Assembly: GCF_900110875.1 (NCBI RefSeq)
Contig: NZ_FOFM01000010.1
Coordinates: 55,401-119,400 of the forward strand
Direction: 5' to 3'
Source of the DNA: Pseudovibrio axinellae
Lineage (GTDB): Bacteria > Pseudomonadota > Alphaproteobacteria > Rhizobiales > Stappiaceae
Length of the DNA: 64,000 bases
Below, piece by piece: positions 16,477 to 24,529 of the stretch. The notes below the pieces were generated by a model that did no database searches, was not told where the DNA came from, and saw nothing but the letters and a program-made list of their open reading frames with translations. Numbering within the stretch: the first letter of the stretch is position 1; each line of letters starts with the position of its first letter. The translations under genes were made by a program, and so were the position numbers.

Positions 16477-16617
16477 ATGCCACGTTATCACAAGCATTTT
16501 GAGACTTACGCGCAAGTACAGCGCCGTGAATTCCGTGATGAAATTGCTGAGTTTGTCGCCAACGCCGCGCTCCAACGCAAGCGCTACCAGTCTCGACGTA
16601 TCCTGACTGCACGCTGA
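16477..16617 (+). CDS. 46-residue basic protein
   Basis: MPRYHKHFETYAQVQRREFR and a helical arginine-rich tail (LQRKRYQSRRILTAR). The start is set by GGAGGACACGGAC directly before ATG 16477. In-frame ATG 16462 would include the Shine-Dalgarno. The overall charge suggests RNA or DNA binding. Not recognised. Confidence 0.55.
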   Translation: MPRYHKHFETYAQVQRREFRDEIAEFVANAALQRKRYQSRRILTAR

Positions 16618-16618
16618 T

Positions 16619-16705
16619 ATGTCGCGCCACTTCTATTTCTCAGTAGCCATGCTGGCGCTCTGCATCATGGTGGCTGTCCACTCCCTTTTCATCATTCCAG
16701 CCTGA
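16619..16705 (+). CDS. 28-residue single-span membrane peptide
   Basis: MSRHFYFSVAMLALCIMVAV, then HSLFIIPA. It starts one base after the previous stop. Nearly the whole peptide is one hydrophobic helix after a short basic N-terminus. Its stop runs into the Shine-Dalgarno (ACGGAGAA) of the next gene. Too short for normal gene callers, but the arrangement suggests it is translated. Confidence 0.45.
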   Translation: MSRHFYFSVAMLALCIMVAVHSLFIIPA

Positions 16706-16715
16706 CGGAGAACGC

Positions 16716-17144
16716 ATGGAACACTCCATTCCAACAATCTACTCGCGGCTTGAGCAACACGCCGAGCCAGTTTTGCAGAACTACAAGACTGATCTCACAG
16801 AACACGACCGTCTTGAGTGTCGCAGTCTGAAGGCAGGACAAGGGGGGATCTGGGGTGTTCGCGAAAATGGCACACACTTTGTCGTCTTCCCTCTCCTCTA
16901 TGGGCTGTCACCAGTGGTACTCGCCGAGCTCCTCAAGAAAAGCCGCATTACCCTTGAGCACATCAAAGAGATTATGCGTCTTCACCCTAAGGCGCGTTGG
17001 TACAACTTCACCTGTGAGACGAACCAACGTGGAAAAGTGCGCCTAACTACAGCTGAGCACGCACTGTCACGGCTGAATGCGTCACTTGCCTCAATCCAAG
17101 CAAGACTTGCAGAGGTAACCAACGCTCAACCCCATTCACAGTGA
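16716..17144 (+). CDS. unknown phage protein, 142 residues
   Basis: A 142-residue mixed alpha/beta protein. The centre (GGIWGVRENGTHFVVFPLLY) looks like a beta sheet. A helical region with L-K-K-S-R-I-T-L-E-H-I-K-E-I-M follows, then a coiled C-terminal helix (ALSRLNASLASIQARLAEV). Strong ribosome site ACGGAGAA before ATG 16716. Not recognised. Confidence 0.65.
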   Translation: MEHSIPTIYSRLEQHAEPVLQNYKTDLTEHDRLECRSLKAGQGGIWGVRENGTHFVVFPLLYGLSPVVLAELLKKSRITLEHIKEIMRLHPKARWYNFTCETNQRGKVRLTTAEHALSRLNASLASIQARLAEVTNAQPHSQ

Positions 17145-17154
17145 GACACTGACA

Positions 17155-17394
17155 ATGGCCCTAGTTTTTGATAGCCTGTCCTACGCAAAAGATTTGGAAG
17201 ATAAAGGTGTGCCACGCAAGCAAGCAGAGGCACACGCCAACGCAGCGCGGGACTACATCATGAAAGATCTTGTCACGAAAGAAGACTTGCGACTGGCGCT
17301 GGAGAACCACGCCAATGTTATGACCATTCGCCTTACTGGCATTATGGCCGCAATTCTTGGTTCGTTTGCGCTGTTCGATAAGTTCTTTATCTAG
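17155..17394 (+). CDS. small coiled-coil membrane protein, DUF1640-like
   Basis: A 79-residue protein. N-terminal segment FDSLSYAKDLEDKGVPRKQA followed by E-A-H-A-N-A-A-R-D-Y-I, then LVTKEDLRLALE, and one C-terminal membrane span (LTGIMAAILGSFALFDKFFI). This matches the short phage and bacterial coiled-coil proteins grouped as DUF1640/CCDC90-like, which anchor a coiled coil to the membrane. Role in the phage unknown. A terminator follows. Confidence 0.7.
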   Translation: MALVFDSLSYAKDLEDKGVPRKQAEAHANAARDYIMKDLVTKEDLRLALENHANVMTIRLTGIMAAILGSFALFDKFFI

Positions 17395-17424
17395 CCCTCC
17401 CACTCATTCAACAATCCACTTGAA

Positions 17425-17452
17425 GCGCTCCCATCTGGGGGCGTTTTTTTTA
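17425..17452 (+). terminator. rho-independent terminator
   Basis: GCGCTCCC, loop ATCT, GGGGGCG followed by eight T. It sits inside the plus operon between the coiled-coil membrane gene and the 221-residue gene, so downstream expression needs read-through, antitermination or a second promoter. Confidence 0.85.
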
Positions 17453-17471
17453 TGCCTGAAAGGATGCATCA

Positions 17472-18137
17472 ATGCCTGTACTCCTCCAGACTACTGCGTA
17501 TTGCCTCACCGAGCTTCCGAAGAATGTCCAGAGCCGTGTGCTTGAGCGTTACCGTGCGTTCTATGTGCACGATGACTGGTATCAATCCATCTATGAACAC
17601 GCGGATCAGGCTGCCCAGCTCTTGGGTATCACGATCAACCGCAAGCACATCAACACCCAACGCCTTTGCACGACACCCGCAATCTATTTCCAAGGGTTTT
17701 GTTCGCAAGGCGACGGGGCTTGCTTTGAGGGGCATTTCTCCAGCCCAGGCAACAGTTCGCAGATCGTTGCCAACATTGCAGCATTCAGTCCTGAGGATGT
17801 GGACTTACTGAACATCGCCAAGCGGATCCAGCACCTTCTAGTGCACACAGATGACCAGTTGACTGCCACCCTCACCCACAATGGGTCTCGTTACTCTCAT
17901 CCTTCCACTATCTGCGTAGATGCAGAGCTGGTTTCTGAGAGTGATGAGACCATTGAAGCAATCACTCCCCCTCAAGGCATTGAAACAGAGCTCACTGAAG
18001 CTCTGCGCCATTTCATGGGCTGGATCTATCGCAAGCTTGAGCGGGAGTTTGAGTACCTGACCAGTGATGCTCAGATCGCTGAGGCGCTCAATAGCAATAG
18101 CTTCCTCTTCACAGAATTTGGCGAACCAGCTGCCTAA
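17472..18137 (+). CDS. conserved phage protein, antitoxin-annotated family
   Basis: A 221-residue protein. Residues 33-100 carry a pattern I know from many enteric-phage proteins: W-Y-x-x-I-Y-E-x-A-x-x-x-x-x-L-L-G-I-x-I, then I-Y-F-Q-G-F-C-S-Q-G-D-G-A-C-F-E-G. Such proteins are often labelled antitoxin of a toxin-antitoxin stability system, without good evidence. The C-terminal 70 residues include W-I-Y-R-K-L-E-R-E-F-E-Y-L. Here it has no obvious toxin partner next to it. I treat the function as unknown. Confidence 0.7.
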   Translation: MPVLLQTTAYCLTELPKNVQSRVLERYRAFYVHDDWYQSIYEHADQAAQLLGITINRKHINTQRLCTTPAIYFQGFCSQGDGACFEGHFSSPGNSSQIVANIAAFSPEDVDLLNIAKRIQHLLVHTDDQLTATLTHNGSRYSHPSTICVDAELVSESDETIEAITPPQGIETELTEALRHFMGWIYRKLEREFEYLTSDAQIAEALNSNSFLFTEFGEPAA

Positions 18138-18181
18138 TTCTCTCCCTTTCCCGAACCACACTTTCACAAGGACGAGTAGCC

Positions 18182-19084
18182 ATGAACGCTATTACCGATA
18201 TTCCATCCGTATCCAACACCCTCGCCAGCCGCGCTATGCTGATTTCATTGTCAATCAGCAACTGGTCCGGTCGCAAACTGGACCGCAAGGTAACAGAAGA
18301 GGTCAATACCTCTCGCGGTGCTGCATCCGATGCCGGTCGCTACAACAAGCAGTTGCTTCCCAAAGAAGCGCTTGATGCAATCCATAAGAAAGCAGGTGCA
18401 ATCCGCAACGAGTTCTATGCTCGTACCCTCCCATGGATGGACGACGGTCAGCGCATTATGGCGGCCAATGCGTTTCTTGCACACTCCCAGTGGTTCGCAA
18501 ACCAGCGCACAGGTTATGACAAGCTGGTTGAGGACTTCCTGAAGGAATATCCAGATTTCGTTGAGCAGGCCAAGTTGAACCTGAAGGACATGTTCAACGC
18601 TACAGACTACCCACCTGTTGATGTTCTGCGCCAGAAATTTGGGATTGAGATCACCGTCCTCAATGTACCCAACTCCGAGGACTTCCGTGTCTCCATCAGT
18701 GAAGCACAGGCAGACCAGATCCGCACCCAGATTGAGGCTAAAGTCACAGAGGCCTCACAGAATGCGGTGAAGGATGTTTACCGGCGTATCACCGAATCCC
18801 TGACCCGTATGGTGGAGCGGCTGAACAACTACAAGCCAGGTAACCGCGTTGAGCGAGCGCAAGGTGTGTTCAGGAACAGTCTTGTCGAAAACATTCGTGA
18901 CCTGATTGAGGTCATGCCTGCTCTCAACATCACCGGAGATCCAGAGTTAGACCGGCTGGCAGAGCGTTTGAAAGACGTGACCATCTATGACGCAAATGTC
19001 CTGAAAACCAATGCAAATAAGCGGAAAGACACAGCTCAGGAAGCCCAGGCGATCCTCGATAGCATGTCTGCATTCGTGGCGTAA
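18182..19084 (+). CDS. DUF3150-like protein
   Basis: A 300-residue mostly helical protein. The N-terminal part has ISNWSGRKLDRKVTEEV and a D-A-G-R-Y-N-K-Q-L-L motif, then a long helical body and a run of charged heptads (ESLTRMVERLNNYKPGNR, FRNSLVENIRDLIEVMPALN). This fits DUF3150, found in plasmids and phages just upstream of MoxR/VWA pairs, as here. Its biochemical role is not known. It may supply a substrate or adaptor for the AAA-VWA machine. A hairpin (19094-19107) follows. Confidence 0.75.
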   Translation: MNAITDIPSVSNTLASRAMLISLSISNWSGRKLDRKVTEEVNTSRGAASDAGRYNKQLLPKEALDAIHKKAGAIRNEFYARTLPWMDDGQRIMAANAFLAHSQWFANQRTGYDKLVEDFLKEYPDFVEQAKLNLKDMFNATDYPPVDVLRQKFGIEITVLNVPNSEDFRVSISEAQADQIRTQIEAKVTEASQNAVKDVYRRITESLTRMVERLNNYKPGNRVERAQGVFRNSLVENIRDLIEVMPALNITGDPELDRLAERLKDVTIYDANVLKTNANKRKDTAQEAQAILDSMSAFVA

Positions 19085-19093
19085 GACCCAACA

Positions 19094-19107
19094 GGCGGCC
19101 TACCGCC
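19094..19107. repeat. intercistronic hairpin GGCGG/CCGCC
   Basis: A perfect 5-bp GC stem with a 4-nt loop between the DUF3150 and DUF5983 genes. Confidence 0.5.
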
Positions 19108-19132
19108 ACCTCTCTCTTTCTTGGTAAATTCA

Positions 19133-19630
19133 ATGTCTGACAATGTTCGAAATTTTCTCGACCTTTCAACGGGTCATCTCCTTCCGTCAACACGAGATCT
19201 TCTCGACGGAGAATTGCTCTCCATCAGAATGTTTCAGCATGAGTATGGATGGCTCCTACCAACCCTAAGCGAAGACCATCCAGATCTTGGCGCTATTCCA
19301 TCCGACTTATTGGCATGCATTGCGCTGGCTCGGAAACGCTCTTGTGACTACATCTTGTTTGATAGAGATGCTTCTCCTGATGACGACCTGATCTATTACG
19401 ACGACAATCATATTGGCACCGTGCAGGTTCAGGTCTCAGAGATCGTGGAATACCACTTCGATATGCCGGTCACTCAAGAGCAATTGGACCTCATCCAAAA
19501 TGATCCCAATGCACTGGATGAACCCGCAGAGAGCTTCTTTACCGAGGTTGGAGCCAAGCCAGAGTGGGTGACATCTGTCCATAATCGCACAGTCGATATG
19601 ATCGACGCGGACGACGCCACCCAGTCCTGA
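19133..19630 (+). CDS. DUF5983-like protein
   Basis: Starts at ATG 19133 (MSDNVRNFLDLSTGHL); a TTG 12 bases upstream is possible but weaker. 165 residues. The NFLDLSTGHLxP beginning and the F-Q-H-E-Y-G-W-L segment are the family hallmarks. The middle (LFDRDASPDDDLIYYDDN) is acidic and the end is a single P-E-W-V-T-S-V-H segment. The family recurs in plasmid and phage DNA-metabolism islands, with unknown activity. It lies between the DUF3150 and MoxR genes. Confidence 0.72.
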   Translation: MSDNVRNFLDLSTGHLLPSTRDLLDGELLSIRMFQHEYGWLLPTLSEDHPDLGAIPSDLLACIALARKRSCDYILFDRDASPDDDLIYYDDNHIGTVQVQVSEIVEYHFDMPVTQEQLDLIQNDPNALDEPAESFFTEVGAKPEWVTSVHNRTVDMIDADDATQS

Positions 19631-19670
19631 ACTTCCTTTTCACGATTACCAATTTCCTGGAGAACACAGC

Positions 19671-20657
19671 ATGACCGCCGTAACCATTTCACGCGCATCC
19701 ACATTGCTCGAACACTACATTGCCAAGGATATTCCTGCCTTTCTTTGGGGCGACGTTGGGATTGGCAAGTCAGACAGTGTTGCTGCTGTCGCCAAGAAAC
19801 AAGGCGCCGAGCTGCTGGACATTCGCCTTTCCATGTTTGATCCGGTGGACTTGCGCGGCCTACCCACAATCCAGAACGGTGAAACCGTTTGGCTAAAGCC
19901 AGCAATCTGGCCAAAGGACGACAACACTCCCAAGTTTCTCTTCTTTGATGAGTTCGACCGTGCTTTGCCGTCCGTACAGAACGCTGCCCTTCAGATCGTT
20001 CTGAACCGGCGCATTGGTGAACATAAGCTGCCTGATAACGTGCGTATCATTGCCGCTGGCAATGGCAACACTGACCGTGTTGGAACGCAGCGCACGTCAG
20101 CCGCTGGTGATAACCGTTTCGCTCACATCTATGCGGAAGCAGATCTACCATCATGGCAACGTTGGGCGGCTTCAGCTGGCGTGCACCCACTCATCATCGC
20201 CTTCGTGTCATTCCGGCCTGAACTTCTTCACAAGCGCGGAGGAAAGAACGAGAAGACCTTCCCCACTCCCCGCACATGGGAAGCCGTCAATGACTTCGCG
20301 GATGCACCTGATGATATCCGGATGGATTTGGTAACGGGTTTGATTGGAGAAGGAGCAGCAGCTGAGTTTGAAGGCTTTGTGGGGGTGTTCAAGAACCTGC
20401 CTTCGCTTGATGCGGTCATTACAGACCCAACTGGATCACCAGTTCCCTCAAAACCAAACACCCGCTACGCAATCAGCGCTGGTCTTGCAGTGAAAGCAGA
20501 CATGAACAACATCCAGAACATCATCACGTACCTGGCACGCCTGCCTCAAGAATTCTCAGTCCTTGGCGTGATGAATGCGTCTCGCCGTGATCCATCAATC
20601 ACCCACACTCCAGCCTTTATCCAATGGTCGTGTGAAAATCAGGATGTGACCTTATGA
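19671..20657 (+). CDS. MoxR-family AAA+ ATPase
   Basis: A 328-residue ATPase: Walker A GDVGIGKS (27-34), Walker B KFLFFDEFDR (88-97), and the MoxR helix-2-insert region (FDPVDLRGLPTIQNGETVWL). A sensor 1 segment VRIIAAGNGNTDR is followed by a clear AAA lid (ADLPSWQRWAASAGVHPLII). MoxR ATPases are ring chaperones that work with VWA-domain partners to mature or remodel a target. The partner is the next gene, overlapping by 4 bases, so they are probably made in fixed ratio. The target in this phage is unknown. Confidence 0.9.
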   Translation: MTAVTISRASTLLEHYIAKDIPAFLWGDVGIGKSDSVAAVAKKQGAELLDIRLSMFDPVDLRGLPTIQNGETVWLKPAIWPKDDNTPKFLFFDEFDRALPSVQNAALQIVLNRRIGEHKLPDNVRIIAAGNGNTDRVGTQRTSAAGDNRFAHIYAEADLPSWQRWAASAGVHPLIIAFVSFRPELLHKRGGKNEKTFPTPRTWEAVNDFADAPDDIRMDLVTGLIGEGAAAEFEGFVGVFKNLPSLDAVITDPTGSPVPSKPNTRYAISAGLAVKADMNNIQNIITYLARLPQEFSVLGVMNASRRDPSITHTPAFIQWSCENQDVTL

Positions 20658-21829
20658 GTGCATTTGATGCCATCACCAAGGCTCGATCGAAACTTGTTTT
20701 GCAACAGCCGTTCTTCGGCTGCATGGCCTTGTTCCTCACTCCTGAAGAGGAAGAAGGTCTAGAAACCATGGCGACAGACGGGAGCAAGCTGTTCTACGAT
20801 CCTGTCTGGCCAACAACCTTGAGTGAGCAAGAGCTAATGGGCGCCCTCGCTCATGAAGTCATGCATGTAGCTCTTGAGCACACCATCCGCCGCGGTCAAC
20901 GAGATCCACAACATTGGAATGAAGCTTGTGACTATGCGATCAACGCCGAGCTCATTGAAGCAGGGTTTCAGCTCCCAAAAGATGGCTTCTATCGCAAAGA
21001 GTTCGCAGGCCTCACGGCTGAAAGTATTTACAGCCAGCTCGCAGATGAACGGGAGCAAAACAAGGACCAGCACAACAATGATCAGGGTCAGGGGGATAGC
21101 CCTGCAAAAGACCCCGGGGGCTGTGGTGCGGTCCGTGATGCCACTCAGGCACACGACAAGGCCGGGATGGAAGCCACTCGTGCAGACATCCAAGCCAAGG
21201 TGAGACAAGCTGCAATGCTGGCGCGTAAGGCTGCCGGTGGTGATCTGGGAGAAGGTGTTGAGCGTCTGATCAAGGAGATCACTCAGTCACGGATCAATTG
21301 GCGCGATGTGTTGCACCAGTTTATCAACGACCGAGTTGAGCAAGATTACTCTTGGCAGCGCCCCAACCGGCGCTACCTGCAGCATGGGCTGATCATTCCC
21401 GATCTGGTGGCTGATGGGATATCGCACGTGGTCATTGCAATCGATACCTCCGGCTCGATTAACCAGCGTGCACTTGAGGCCTTCACCTCGGAAGTTTCCG
21501 AGGCGTGCGAAAATGGCGCGCTTTCACGGCTCACCATTGTTCATGCAGATACCTGTGTCCGCAAAGTGGATGTGTTTGAAGGTGGTGATACTGTCAGCAT
21601 CAAGCCCAAGGGAGGTGGTGGTACAGCGTTTGCCAAGACCTTCGAGTGGATCGAGGACAATGCAACAGATGCAGCTGCTGTAATCTACTTCACCGACCTG
21701 GAGGTGAGGAGCTTTGGCGAAGAGCCCCACTGCCCCGCTCTCTGGGCTGTCTGGGGTGATGAGCGCAGGTTCGAACAACTCTCGCAAGCCACTCCGTTCG
21801 GAGAAGCAATCTATCTAGCCGCTCATTAG
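20654..21829 (+). CDS. DUF2201 protein: HExxH metallopeptidase-like plus VWA domain
   Basis: A 391-residue two-domain protein. The N-terminal DUF2201-type domain has H67-E-V-M-H71 (LAHEVMHVALEHTIRR), a zinc-protease motif. Residues 150-180 are a polar linker rich in Q, D and N. The C-terminal VWA-like domain has the MIDAS DTSGS (around 263-267), a downstream T-x-x-x-A-D-T-C, KGGGGTAF and IYFTDLEV. It pairs with the MoxR ATPase in front. The HExxH and DxSxS residues are intact, so proteolysis or metal-dependent substrate binding is possible. A hairpin overlaps its stop codon. Confidence 0.88.
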   Translation: MSAFDAITKARSKLVLQQPFFGCMALFLTPEEEEGLETMATDGSKLFYDPVWPTTLSEQELMGALAHEVMHVALEHTIRRGQRDPQHWNEACDYAINAELIEAGFQLPKDGFYRKEFAGLTAESIYSQLADEREQNKDQHNNDQGQGDSPAKDPGGCGAVRDATQAHDKAGMEATRADIQAKVRQAAMLARKAAGGDLGEGVERLIKEITQSRINWRDVLHQFINDRVEQDYSWQRPNRRYLQHGLIIPDLVADGISHVVIAIDTSGSINQRALEAFTSEVSEACENGALSRLTIVHADTCVRKVDVFEGGDTVSIKPKGGGGTAFAKTFEWIEDNATDAAAVIYFTDLEVRSFGEEPHCPALWAVWGDERRFEQLSQATPFGEAIYLAAH

Positions 21830-21833
21830 CGGC
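21818..21833. repeat. hairpin over the stop codon, GCCGCT/AGCGGC
   Basis: A perfect 6-bp stem with loop CATT, containing the TAG of the VWA gene. Another member of the intercistronic hairpin set. It may limit 3' decay or coupling to the next gene, which has its own AAGGAG site. Confidence 0.6.
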
Positions 21834-21908
21834 CAGTCCAACTAACCTTCATTCATTGCGTAAATCAATTTTGAGCTGACCGGTCGCAGATCGGGAAGGA
21901 GTACAATC

Positions 21909-23351
21909 ATGACCAAACACACTGCAATCGTACCGGCAGCCTCCTTGGAGAAGATGTGTGAGGAGCGGGATCTCGCTTTGGAGGTACAGCGACAGGCGGA
22001 GGTGCATTCAGCACAAGCAAACACATTATTCAGAAACGCCAGAATTCGTGCAAACGGTATGACACGAGGTTTCTTCACGCAAGAGTTTGGAGCACCAGTC
22101 AATGAAGAACAGTGCATCAATGACGGTGTTGAAAGCTTCCGACAGGAGATTGACCGAGCTGCGTGGCGTTACCTTCGGCACCTGATCAGGTTTGATGAGA
22201 TACTCGACAAGACCGCAAAAGAAGAGTTCGAAGATGGCCTGAAGGAGGATGTTCCAGAGTTTACAGCAGGCAATGTTCAGGCAACGGTTGCAGACTTTCT
22301 GATGAACTCCAAACTGATCTTTCAACGCGGTTTGGCGCGCTGCTTCAGTGAGTTAGACCGCCGCTTCAAATCACATGATGGCTTCAAGGTTGGCTCCCGT
22401 ATAATCTTAGACAAAGTATTTGATGATTGGGGGCATTGGAACCACTACAGAAATCACAAAGATACCTTCCACGACATTGAGCGTGTCTTCAATAAGTTGG
22501 ATGAAGGTAACACGACGTACATCCCAGAGGGTGAAGAACCTCCAAAACATCGTTCTCTTGTCGATGTAATCGATGATGATCGAAAAGTGAACCGCACTGC
22601 ACTTTCTGCCTATCGCTCTACGGTCGAGTCCGAGTACTTCAAGATTCAAGTGTTTCTGAATGGCAACGCCCATGTGTGGTTCAAGCGGAAAGATCTGGTT
22701 GAGAAAGCCAACAAGCATCTTGCCGAATTCTACGGTGAGGTGATTGGAGACGCTGCAACCAAAGACACCAATCCAGATGATCTGAGAAGCAAGTCAGGAC
22801 TACCAGCCAAGAACTTATCATTCTATGCAACACCAGAACCGGTCGTGCGTAAGCTGATCGATATGGATGTTAGGGATTGTATCAAGGGCAAGCTTGTACT
22901 GGAGCCAAGTGCGGGGAACGGAGCAATCGTCGCCAAGTGTCTGGAACTGGGCGCCACAGTTAAGGCAATTGAAATCCATCCAGATCGAGCCCATATGCTC
23001 CGCCGGTTTCAGACCTGCAGGCTGGAGGTCGGGGAAACGAACTTCCTCAATGCAAAGCCTCGTCCGGTCTACGACTACGTGTTGATGAACCCACCGTTCT
23101 CCGGAGCACATTGGATGGAACACGTCATACACGCCTATGACTTTCTAAAGCCGGGGGGCGTCCTGCGTGCTGTTTTACCAGCAAGTGCTGAACTGAACGA
23201 CACCAAAAAGCATCGCACATTCAGAAAATGGGCAGAGCAACGTAAGCCACGGTACGGCAGGCTCTGGGAAAGCCTCCCTCCTGAGAGCTTTGCATCGACC
23301 GGCACGCGGATCAACACTGTCATCATCGAACTTTACAAACCTCACTCCTAA
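21909..23351 (+). CDS. DUF4942 domain protein with N6-type DNA methyltransferase domain
   Basis: A 480-residue fusion. Residues 1-285 match DUF4942-type modules (IDRAAWRYLRHLIRFDEIL; FKRKDLVEKANKHLAEF). From 290 a class I methyltransferase begins: SKSGLPAKNLSFYATPEPVV, the SAM-binding VLEPSAGNGAIV (about 330-341), and catalytic NPPF (393-396, VLMNPPFSGAHW). NPPF indicates exocyclic-amino methylation of adenine or cytosine. It may methylate phage DNA as anti-restriction or mark it for the MoxR/VWA set upstream. It has its own strong RBS (GGAAGGAG). Confidence 0.85.
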   Translation: MTKHTAIVPAASLEKMCEERDLALEVQRQAEVHSAQANTLFRNARIRANGMTRGFFTQEFGAPVNEEQCINDGVESFRQEIDRAAWRYLRHLIRFDEILDKTAKEEFEDGLKEDVPEFTAGNVQATVADFLMNSKLIFQRGLARCFSELDRRFKSHDGFKVGSRIILDKVFDDWGHWNHYRNHKDTFHDIERVFNKLDEGNTTYIPEGEEPPKHRSLVDVIDDDRKVNRTALSAYRSTVESEYFKIQVFLNGNAHVWFKRKDLVEKANKHLAEFYGEVIGDAATKDTNPDDLRSKSGLPAKNLSFYATPEPVVRKLIDMDVRDCIKGKLVLEPSAGNGAIVAKCLELGATVKAIEIHPDRAHMLRRFQTCRLEVGETNFLNAKPRPVYDYVLMNPPFSGAHWMEHVIHAYDFLKPGGVLRAVLPASAELNDTKKHRTFRKWAEQRKPRYGRLWESLPPESFASTGTRINTVIIELYKPHS

Positions 23352-23361
23352 GGACACCTCC

Positions 23362-23895
23362 ATGAATTTCTCAGAGTGCTCCATTGCCGGAGCGGTCAAG
23401 GATCTCGTGCGCCTCGGTTTCGTCATTGCGGATCAGAAATGCTCCGAAGATGGTGACGCCAGCTGCACGGTCTCCGGCCTCCTGCCCTTCGTCCACGTCC
23501 GCTGCTCTGGCAAGGTAGTATCAACTGAGACTGCACTGAACGAGGGTTCTCATGGGCCTCTTTACCTGGCACCTGCAAGCAACTTCAAGGCAGAGATACT
23601 CGCGATTTTGGAAATGCAGGCCTTGGAATTGTCGCGGCCCTTTCGAAAAGAAATGGCAGCTTCTCTTCCCTCTGAAACGCTTCTTGAGATCGATCGCCTG
23701 AACAGCACACCCGAATACGAAGGGTGCTGTGCTTCTCACGACTTTATCGACGCCAACATGGTCATGGACGCTGCGCTACGCAAACGCGGTGAAAGATTCC
23801 AAACCAATCACGACAACTACGAGACAACTGCCCTTCGGAACCGTGCGTGGTCAGTTACTCGCGAACAAGGATTTGCCAATGAAACTTCCTCCTGA
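23362..23895 (+). CDS. unknown phage protein, 177 residues
   Basis: Start set at ATG 23362 with AAGGACACCTCC upstream. The C-terminus overlaps the next start by 17 bases. The protein has four cysteines in the first half (ECSIAG, QKCSEDGDASC, VRCSG) and a short helical segment (ILAILEMQALELSRPF). The C-terminal half is helical and polar. Possibly metal-binding. No family recognised. Confidence 0.6.
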   Translation: MNFSECSIAGAVKDLVRLGFVIADQKCSEDGDASCTVSGLLPFVHVRCSGKVVSTETALNEGSHGPLYLAPASNFKAEILAILEMQALELSRPFRKEMAASLPSETLLEIDRLNSTPEYEGCCASHDFIDANMVMDAALRKRGERFQTNHDNYETTALRNRAWSVTREQGFANETSS

Positions 23896-24466
23896 GTTTG
23901 ATATCCGCCCGGTCATTGAAGTTGGCAAGGACTGCCAGTCTTTTTCCTCTGAAGAAAGCTACAAGTCTGCTCTGAAGGATTTGCTGGAAGATGAGAAGTC
24001 CCCCTCATTCAGCACCTTCTGGACGGTATATCTACTGGATGACGTTGGATGCAGTAGCGCCGTTGCCGACCGTTCCTCCAAGCAGTCTGCATTGTTGCTG
24101 GTGGCCTCCCTTGCGAGCCTCAAGACAGAACCAAATCGCAGTCTCGCAATCAATGCCGCATGTGTTTGGGAAGCCATTGTTGACGGCTCCTGTGAGAACA
24201 ATGCTCTCTGGGAAGGTTGGCGCAGTGACCTTGGTTCATGCGAAATGCGTGATCAGGTTTACGACCTCGCGGTTTGGGTGCAACAGGTCTACGACGAGTG
24301 CATCAAGCAGGATGCGGAAACCACACAAGGACATCCTTTCGATTGGGATTTTGTCCCTGCAGCACTCGGCTTCATCAAATGCCCCAGTGAAGACAAATAC
24401 CCCGGTCCGGATGACTATCCTAAGCCGGATGAGATAGCCCCTCAGGTACTCGCCAAACTCTCGTAA
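23879..24466 (+). CDS. unknown phage protein, 195 residues
   Basis: Read from ATG 23879 (MKLPPEFDIRPVIEV) with AAGGA upstream; an upstream in-frame start lies deep in the preceding gene. Residues 60-110 are hydrophobic helices (SALLLVASLASLKTEPNR), and the C-terminus is rich in P, D and Y (SEDKYPGPDDYPKPDE). The helical fold and D/W-rich surface are reminiscent of small phage inhibitor proteins, but nothing diagnostic is visible. A terminator follows immediately. Confidence 0.6.
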   Translation: MKLPPEFDIRPVIEVGKDCQSFSSEESYKSALKDLLEDEKSPSFSTFWTVYLLDDVGCSSAVADRSSKQSALLLVASLASLKTEPNRSLAINAACVWEAIVDGSCENNALWEGWRSDLGSCEMRDQVYDLAVWVQQVYDECIKQDAETTQGHPFDWDFVPAALGFIKCPSEDKYPGPDDYPKPDEIAPQVLAKLS

Positions 24467-24486
24467 CCGCCACACGGCGGTTTTTT
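24467..24486 (+). terminator. rho-independent terminator
   Basis: CCGCC, short loop, GGCGG followed by six T, directly after the stop of the 195-residue gene and before the sliding-clamp gene. Confidence 0.85.
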
Positions 24487-24529
24487 GTGTCTCAATTTCA
24501 TTTAACGTCATTGTTTAGAGGACTAACCC

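Noticed and set aside
17472..18137. Toxin-antitoxin system suggested by the common annotation of this family
   Set aside because: No toxin-like partner is adjacent and the label is not well supported for the family, so only the conserved pattern is reported.
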